From positions 14,043 through 78,042 of the forward strand of contig CALBZE010000101.1 in the NCBI GenBank assembly GCA_937889645.1: a stretch of DNA of 64,000 nucleotides. The letters run 5' to 3'. The notes under the pieces are model-generated. The model saw only the letters and a list, made by a program, of their open reading frames with translations, had not been told where the DNA came from and searched no databases. Positions 60,921 through 64,000 of the stretch are shown here, piece after piece. The stretch is from an uncultured bacterium (GTDB lineage Bacteria > Gemmatimonadota > Gemmatimonadetes > Longimicrobiales > RSA9). Numbering within the stretch: position 1 is the stretch's first letter; the number at the start of each line of letters is the position of its first letter. Both the position numbers and the translations under genes were made by a program.

Positions 60921-61747
60921 TCCTGACCTTCGACATCGGCAATACCGAGACGCTGATCGGGCTCTTCGAGAGCGGGGAGCTTCTCGACCACTGGCGCATC
61001 ACCACGCAGACCGACCGGACCGTCGACGAGCTGGGGCTCCTCGTACGCTCCCTCATCCGCGAGTCCGGTTTCTCGCTCGACCGGATCCGCGCCGCGGCCA
61101 TCGGCTCCGTCGTCCCGCCGGTGACGCCGTTCATGCTCGAGATGTGCGACCGCCACCTGGGCGTGCGGGTGGAGGTCATCGACGCGCGCTCGCCGCTGCC
61201 GATCCGCCTGGATGTCGAGGAGCCCCTCAGCGTGGGCGCCGACCGGATCATCAACACACTCGCGGCGGCGCACCTCTACCAGACGGACACCATCGCCGTG
61301 GACCTCGGGACCGCCACCACGTTCGACTGCATCACCGCGGACGGCGTCTTCGTCGGCGGCGTGATCGCGCCCGGGGTCCGCACCGGCGCCGAGATGCTCG
61401 TCCGCCGCACCGCGCGGCTCCCGCGCGTCGACCTCGAGCTGCCGATGGCCACGATCGGAAAGCGCACCGAGACGGCGCTGCGGAGCGGCATCTTCTACGG
61501 CGCCGTCGACGCCATCGACGGGATCGTGCGCAGGATCAAAGCCGAGTGGGGGCGACCGGGCGCGCTCGTCGTCGCGACCGGCGGACTCGCCGAGCTCATC
61601 GCGCCCCACTGCGAGACCGTCGATCGCGTCGAGCCGTTCCTCACCCTCTACGGCCTCGAACTCGCCTACCGCTACCTCGAAGAGCACGCGACCGGCGCGC
61701 GCATTACCACCGTCAAGCGAGCCCGAGCCGCGCGAGGACGCCGATGA
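60917..61747 (+). CDS. coaX: Type III pantothenate kinase
   Basis: The 276-residue ASKHA-fold kinase phosphorylates pantothenate in CoA synthesis. It starts MILTFDIGNTETLIGLF and contains GADRIINTLAAAHLY (about 110) and VDLGTATTFDCI, with GGVIAPG in the pantothenate site. ATG 60917 overlaps the birA stop (ATGA). The birA-coaX pair is frequent in bacteria. Confidence 0.95.
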   Translation: MILTFDIGNTETLIGLFESGELLDHWRITTQTDRTVDELGLLVRSLIRESGFSLDRIRAAAIGSVVPPVTPFMLEMCDRHLGVRVEVIDARSPLPIRLDVEEPLSVGADRIINTLAAAHLYQTDTIAVDLGTATTFDCITADGVFVGGVIAPGVRTGAEMLVRRTARLPRVDLELPMATIGKRTETALRSGIFYGAVDAIDGIVRRIKAEWGRPGALVVATGGLAELIAPHCETVDRVEPFLTLYGLELAYRYLEEHATGARITTVKRARAARGRR

Positions 61748-62685
61748 GCGAATCCGTCGGAACGGCGAGGCGCCCGGAGACGCTCAACCTCGTACGGCGG
61801 ATCGGCTACCGCCTCCTGCCGGGAGAGGGATTCAGCTACATCCTCCACCTTCGGCCGCGCGAGTGGCCGATCATGGCGGCGCATACGAGCGTCGGATTCC
61901 TCCTCGCCACCGGGTGGGACGCCGCGGCCATCCGCGAGAACTGGGGCGCCGCCGCCGCGGGGCTCGCCCTCTGGGTCGTCGCCCTGAACGGCGGCACCCT
62001 CGCCATCAACTCCGCCTACGACAACGACGACGGCGACATCGGCTACCTCGCCGCGCCTCCGAAGCCGCCCCGCCACCTGGCCGCGTTCTCGCTCGGCCTC
62101 ATGGCGATCGGACAGCTCCTGGCCCTGCTCCTGCCGCCGGTCTTCGCCATCGTGTACGCCGTCTGCTTCGCGATGTCGATCCTCTACTCCGTCCCCCCGT
62201 TTCGCTGGAAGGCCGTCGCCGGCGCCGATTGGGTCATCAACATGTGGGGGTTCGGGACGCTCACGCCCCTCGCCGGGTGGGCGGTCACCGGACGCCCCCT
62301 CGAGCCTTGGGCGATCCTCGTCCTCCTGGCGTTCTGCCCGCTGTTCGCCGCCCTCTACCCCCTCACGCAGCTCTACCAGTTCGAGGAGGACCGTCGCCGC
62401 GGCGACCGGACGCTGGCCCTCGTCCTCGGGATGCGACGGTCGCTCCTCGTGGCGATCGGCTGCGTCGGCCTCGCGTTCCTCTTCTTCGGCGCCGCCTATT
62501 TCCGGGCGCCCGAGCCCCGCGTTTGGCCGGCCCTGGCCGTGGCCGCCGGCGCCTGGCTCGTCGTCCTGGTGCCCTGGCTCCGTCGCCACGCGAGCATGAC
62601 TCCCGACGAGCACCAGCGGGGGATGTACGCCGCCCTGCGCGCCTGGGCGGTCACGGACGTCGCGGTGCTGATCTGCTTCGCGTGA
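61744..62685 (+). CDS. UbiA-family prenyltransferase
   Basis: The 313-residue protein has about eight helices. The first Asp-rich motif is INSAYDNDDGDIGYLAA (about 91-107) and the second is QFEEDRRRGDRTLALVLG (about 212-229), the Mg-prenyl-diphosphate sites of UbiA enzymes. It could make menaquinone, a haem A/chlorin or a lipid precursor; the acceptor is not apparent. ATG 61744 overlaps the coaX stop. It is the last gene of the long secD run. Confidence 0.9.
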   Translation: MSESVGTARRPETLNLVRRIGYRLLPGEGFSYILHLRPREWPIMAAHTSVGFLLATGWDAAAIRENWGAAAAGLALWVVALNGGTLAINSAYDNDDGDIGYLAAPPKPPRHLAAFSLGLMAIGQLLALLLPPVFAIVYAVCFAMSILYSVPPFRWKAVAGADWVINMWGFGTLTPLAGWAVTGRPLEPWAILVLLAFCPLFAALYPLTQLYQFEEDRRRGDRTLALVLGMRRSLLVAIGCVGLAFLFFGAAYFRAPEPRVWPALAVAAGAWLVVLVPWLRRHASMTPDEHQRGMYAALRAWAVTDVAVLICFA

Positions 62686-62694
62686 CCAAAAGTC

Positions 62695-62723
62695 TTGACG
62701 GGTCGCACCTACCACGATACGTT
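62695..62723 (+). promoter_or_regulatory. rpsU promoter
   Basis: TTGACG (62695-62700) and TACGTT (62718-62723) are 17 bp apart. The predicted leader is about 97 nt before ATG 62827. Confidence 0.7.
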
Positions 62724-62826
62724 TCATTGCATCTGTGCCGGGTGACCGGCTCGACCGTTTCTCGATCTCGGGATCCGGGCGGCGCCCCGATCCCGCTCGT
62801 TTTCAACACCCCGGGAGGCGATCTGC

Positions 62827-63021
62827 ATGATCGAAGTCACGCTCGGTGAGGGCGATCGGCTGGATTGGGCGCTCAAGCAGTTCCGTCGCAAGCTGATCCG
62901 TTCCGGCCTCTTCAAGGATCTGAAGAAGGGCCGCTACTACGAGAAGCCCAGCGAGGCCAGGAAGCGCAAGGCCGCGGCCGCGCGCCGGCGCAACGCACGC
63001 GCCCGCCGCTACGCGCGCTGA
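62827..63021 (+). CDS. rpsU: 30S ribosomal protein S21
   Basis: The 64-residue basic protein starts MIEVTLGEGDRLDWALKQFR, continues KLIRSGLFKDLKKGRYYEKP and ends in a run of Arg/Ala/Lys. This is the S21 pattern, needed for initiation and contact with the anti-SD of 16S rRNA. GGGAGGCG lies 7 bases before the ATG. A rho-independent terminator follows 25 bp later. Confidence 0.96.
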   Translation: MIEVTLGEGDRLDWALKQFRRKLIRSGLFKDLKKGRYYEKPSEARKRKAAAARRRNARARRYAR

Positions 63022-63045
63022 ACGATCCCAAGGATCCTGCCGAAC

Positions 63046-63078
63046 GCCGCACCCTCACCGGTGCGGCTTTCTTTTTTT
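63046..63078 (+). terminator. rpsU terminator
   Basis: GCCGCACC (63046-63053) pairs with GGTGCGGC (63060-63067), followed by TTTCTTTTTTT. Confidence 0.9.
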
Positions 63079-63104
63079 CCATCTCACCGAAACCGGCTCG
63101 GCGG

Positions 63105-63147
63105 GCGTCGCTGCCGTCGAGTCTCCGTGCGTCGCTGCCGGCGAGTC
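63105..63147 (+). repeat. Short direct repeats upstream of the cold-shock gene
   Basis: GCGTCGCTGCCGTCGAGTC (63105-63123) and GCGTCGCTGCCGGCGAGTC (63129-63147) differ at one base. A third partial copy (GGCGTCGCGGC) follows. No gene is supported in this 200-bp stretch; a leader or regulatory function is only possible. Confidence 0.4.
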
Positions 63148-63277
63148 GGCGGGCGTCGCGGCATCCATGACGGGGCGTCGCCGTCCGAGCCCGGACTCCC
63201 CGGAACGATCCGTGCAGTGCGTCGGCCGCGCGGCGTGATGGTGCCGCTTGGTTCCCATTTCACACCAGGACCGACGT

Positions 63278-63592
63278 ATGGCTCGCACGACTGGCACGGT
63301 TAAGTGGTTCTCCGATTCCAAGGGCTACGGCTTCATCGAACGCGAGGATGGCCCGGATGTGTTCGTCCACCACAGCGAGATCGAGGGAATGGGCTTCAAG
63401 ACCCTGCACGAGGGCGAGCGCGTCGAGTTCGATGTGATCGAGGAGCCTCGCGGCCTGAAGGCGCAAAACGTCGTGCGCCTGGAGGGCGCGCCGAGCACCG
63501 GGCCGCGCGCCCGCGGCGGCGGTCCCGGCGGCGGCCACCGGGGCGGCCAGGGCGGACGCGGCCGATTCGGACCACGTCAGCGCTCTTACTGA
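63278..63592 (+). CDS. Cold-shock-domain protein with Gly/Arg-rich tail
   Basis: The 104-residue protein has a standard cold-shock domain (about 1-68): TGTVKWFSDSKGYGFIERED contains RNP1 and DVFVHHSEIEG contains RNP2. It then carries a tail of about 30 residues rich in Gly and Arg (ARGGGPGGGHRGGQGGRGRF). Bacterial CSPs usually end after about 70 residues; the tail likely adds RNA affinity or condensate behaviour. ATG 63278 is the standard CSP start; 63248 is an alternative. Confidence 0.92.
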   Translation: MARTTGTVKWFSDSKGYGFIEREDGPDVFVHHSEIEGMGFKTLHEGERVEFDVIEEPRGLKAQNVVRLEGAPSTGPRARGGGPGGGHRGGQGGRGRFGPRQRSY

Positions 63593-63606
63593 CCGCGCCC
63601 GGACGG

Positions 63607-63642
63607 CGGGGAGGCCCGAAAATCGCCAGCCGGGCCTCCCCG
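63607..63642 (+). terminator. Hairpin after the cold-shock gene
   Basis: CGGGGAGGCCCG (63607-63618) pairs perfectly with CGGGCCTCCCCG (63631-63642) around a 12-nt loop. The T tract is missing, so termination is presumed from position. Confidence 0.5.
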
Positions 63643-63751
63643 CGCCCCCACCATCCCTCCCCTTCGACGCCGGTTTGGCAGCGTGCTCTGTCTCCCTGAC
63701 ATTTCGGCTCTGGCACGGGGTCTGCTGTGGCCGCGCGCCGGTCGGCGGGGC

Positions 63752-63780
63752 TTGAAAACGCGGTTCGGCCCCGCTACATT
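63752..63780 (+). promoter_or_regulatory. groES-groEL promoter
   Basis: TTGAAA (63752-63757) and TACATT (63775-63780) are 17 bp apart. The transcription start (about 63787) lies just ahead of the CIRCE element, so HrcA binding would block it. Confidence 0.8.
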
Positions 63781-63792
63781 CGCGACGTGCTG

Positions 63793-63819
63793 TTAGCACT
63801 CGACACGGGTGAGTGCTAA
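63793..63819. promoter_or_regulatory. CIRCE element (HrcA operator)
   Basis: TTAGCACTC (63793-63801), a 9-nt spacer and GAGTGCTAA (63811-63819) match the canonical CIRCE inverted repeat perfectly. HrcA bound here represses groES-groEL until heat shock. hrcA itself is not in the window. Confidence 0.96.
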
Positions 63820-63861
63820 CAGCGATCCACGGAACCCAACAACAACGCGGAGGGACACCCT

Positions 63862-64000
63862 ATGGCAACGGCATCTGCCACGCAGATCAGGCCGCTCGCG
63901 GATCGGGTGGTCGTCAAGCCGCTCGAAGAGACGGAGCAGATGAGGGGCGGCCTCTACATCCCCGACACGGCCAAGGAGAAGCCCCAGCAGGGCGAGGTCA
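63862..64000 (+). CDS. groS: Co-chaperonin GroES (partial, runs off the end)
   Basis: The frame from ATG 63862 gives SATQIRPLADRVVVKPLEET followed by MRGGLYIPDTAKEKPQQGEV. This is the GroES start and the first part of its mobile loop. GGAGGG precedes the start. The gene continues beyond base 64000; CIRCE control and family motifs make the call secure. Confidence 0.95.
   Translation, partial: MATASATQIRPLADRVVVKPLEETEQMRGGLYIPDTAKEKPQQGEV

Noticed and set aside
63055..63321. 88-residue minus-strand frame with Ala-Thr-Pro repeats
   Set aside because: It arises from the direct repeats upstream of the cold-shock gene and overlaps its start.

Overview
The window is GC-rich, densely packed bacterial chromosome carrying housekeeping genes. 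The organism has an outer membrane: a TolC-type channel with RND pumps, CopC/CopD, lipoproteins and Sec/Tat exports are present. A Gemmatimonadota-like (or related Fibrobacterota-Chlorobi-Bacteroidota superphylum) origin is my inference. It rests on the paired six-bladed beta-propeller lipoproteins, the Bat (aerotolerance-type) operon, PyrR-pyrB-pyrC, BshA, a FIMAH-type C-terminal domain and high GC. No rRNA or other taxonomic marker is present to prove it. I see no prophage, insertion sequence, CRISPR array or defence island. Layout, 1-11 kb: purH, a short ribosome-hibernation factor, a propeller lipoprotein, tRNA-Ser(UGA) with a degraded propeller fragment behind it, then a divergent FAD monooxygenase/MarR pair around a near-perfect palindromic operator. 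A copper/oxidation module follows (multicopper oxidase, DUF2231 membrane protein, CopC-CopD fusion), then a coiled-coil zinc-ribbon protein and HU. Layout, 11-25 kb: a minus-strand cluster (FMN split-barrel protein, VIT-family transporter, small membrane protein), then a tripartite efflux operon with one adaptor, one TolC-like channel and two RND permeases, a second propeller lipoprotein and a MATE/ANK-like membrane protein. Layout, 25-41 kb: gltX, a LexA-like repressor that has lost every autoproteolysis residue, tadA, an NhaC-type antiporter, the pyrR-pyrB-pyrC-HD/OB nuclease operon, rpsT, a broken FIMAH-domain secreted protein, the site-2 protease-scpA-scpB-rluB run, and a 553-residue Rossmann-fold protein of unknown role. 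Layout, 41-50 kb: a six-gene Bat operon (MoxR ATPase, DUF58, DUF4381-like, BatA, BatB-BatC fusion, BatD-BatE fusion), all joined by 1-4 base overlaps, then upp and a CAU-anticodon tRNA. Layout, 50-64 kb: two small linked genes, then a long co-directional run secD-secF-tatD-mutL-miaA-bshA-uppP-birA-coaX-ubiA, rpsU, a cold-shock protein with a Gly/Arg tail, and the start of groES behind a canonical CIRCE element. How the genes work together: most genes form tightly overlapping operons with GTG or ATG starts. Promoters, where visible, are sigma-70-like (TTGAC-N16/17-TANNNT). Two of them sit so close to the start codon that leaderless mRNAs are predicted.
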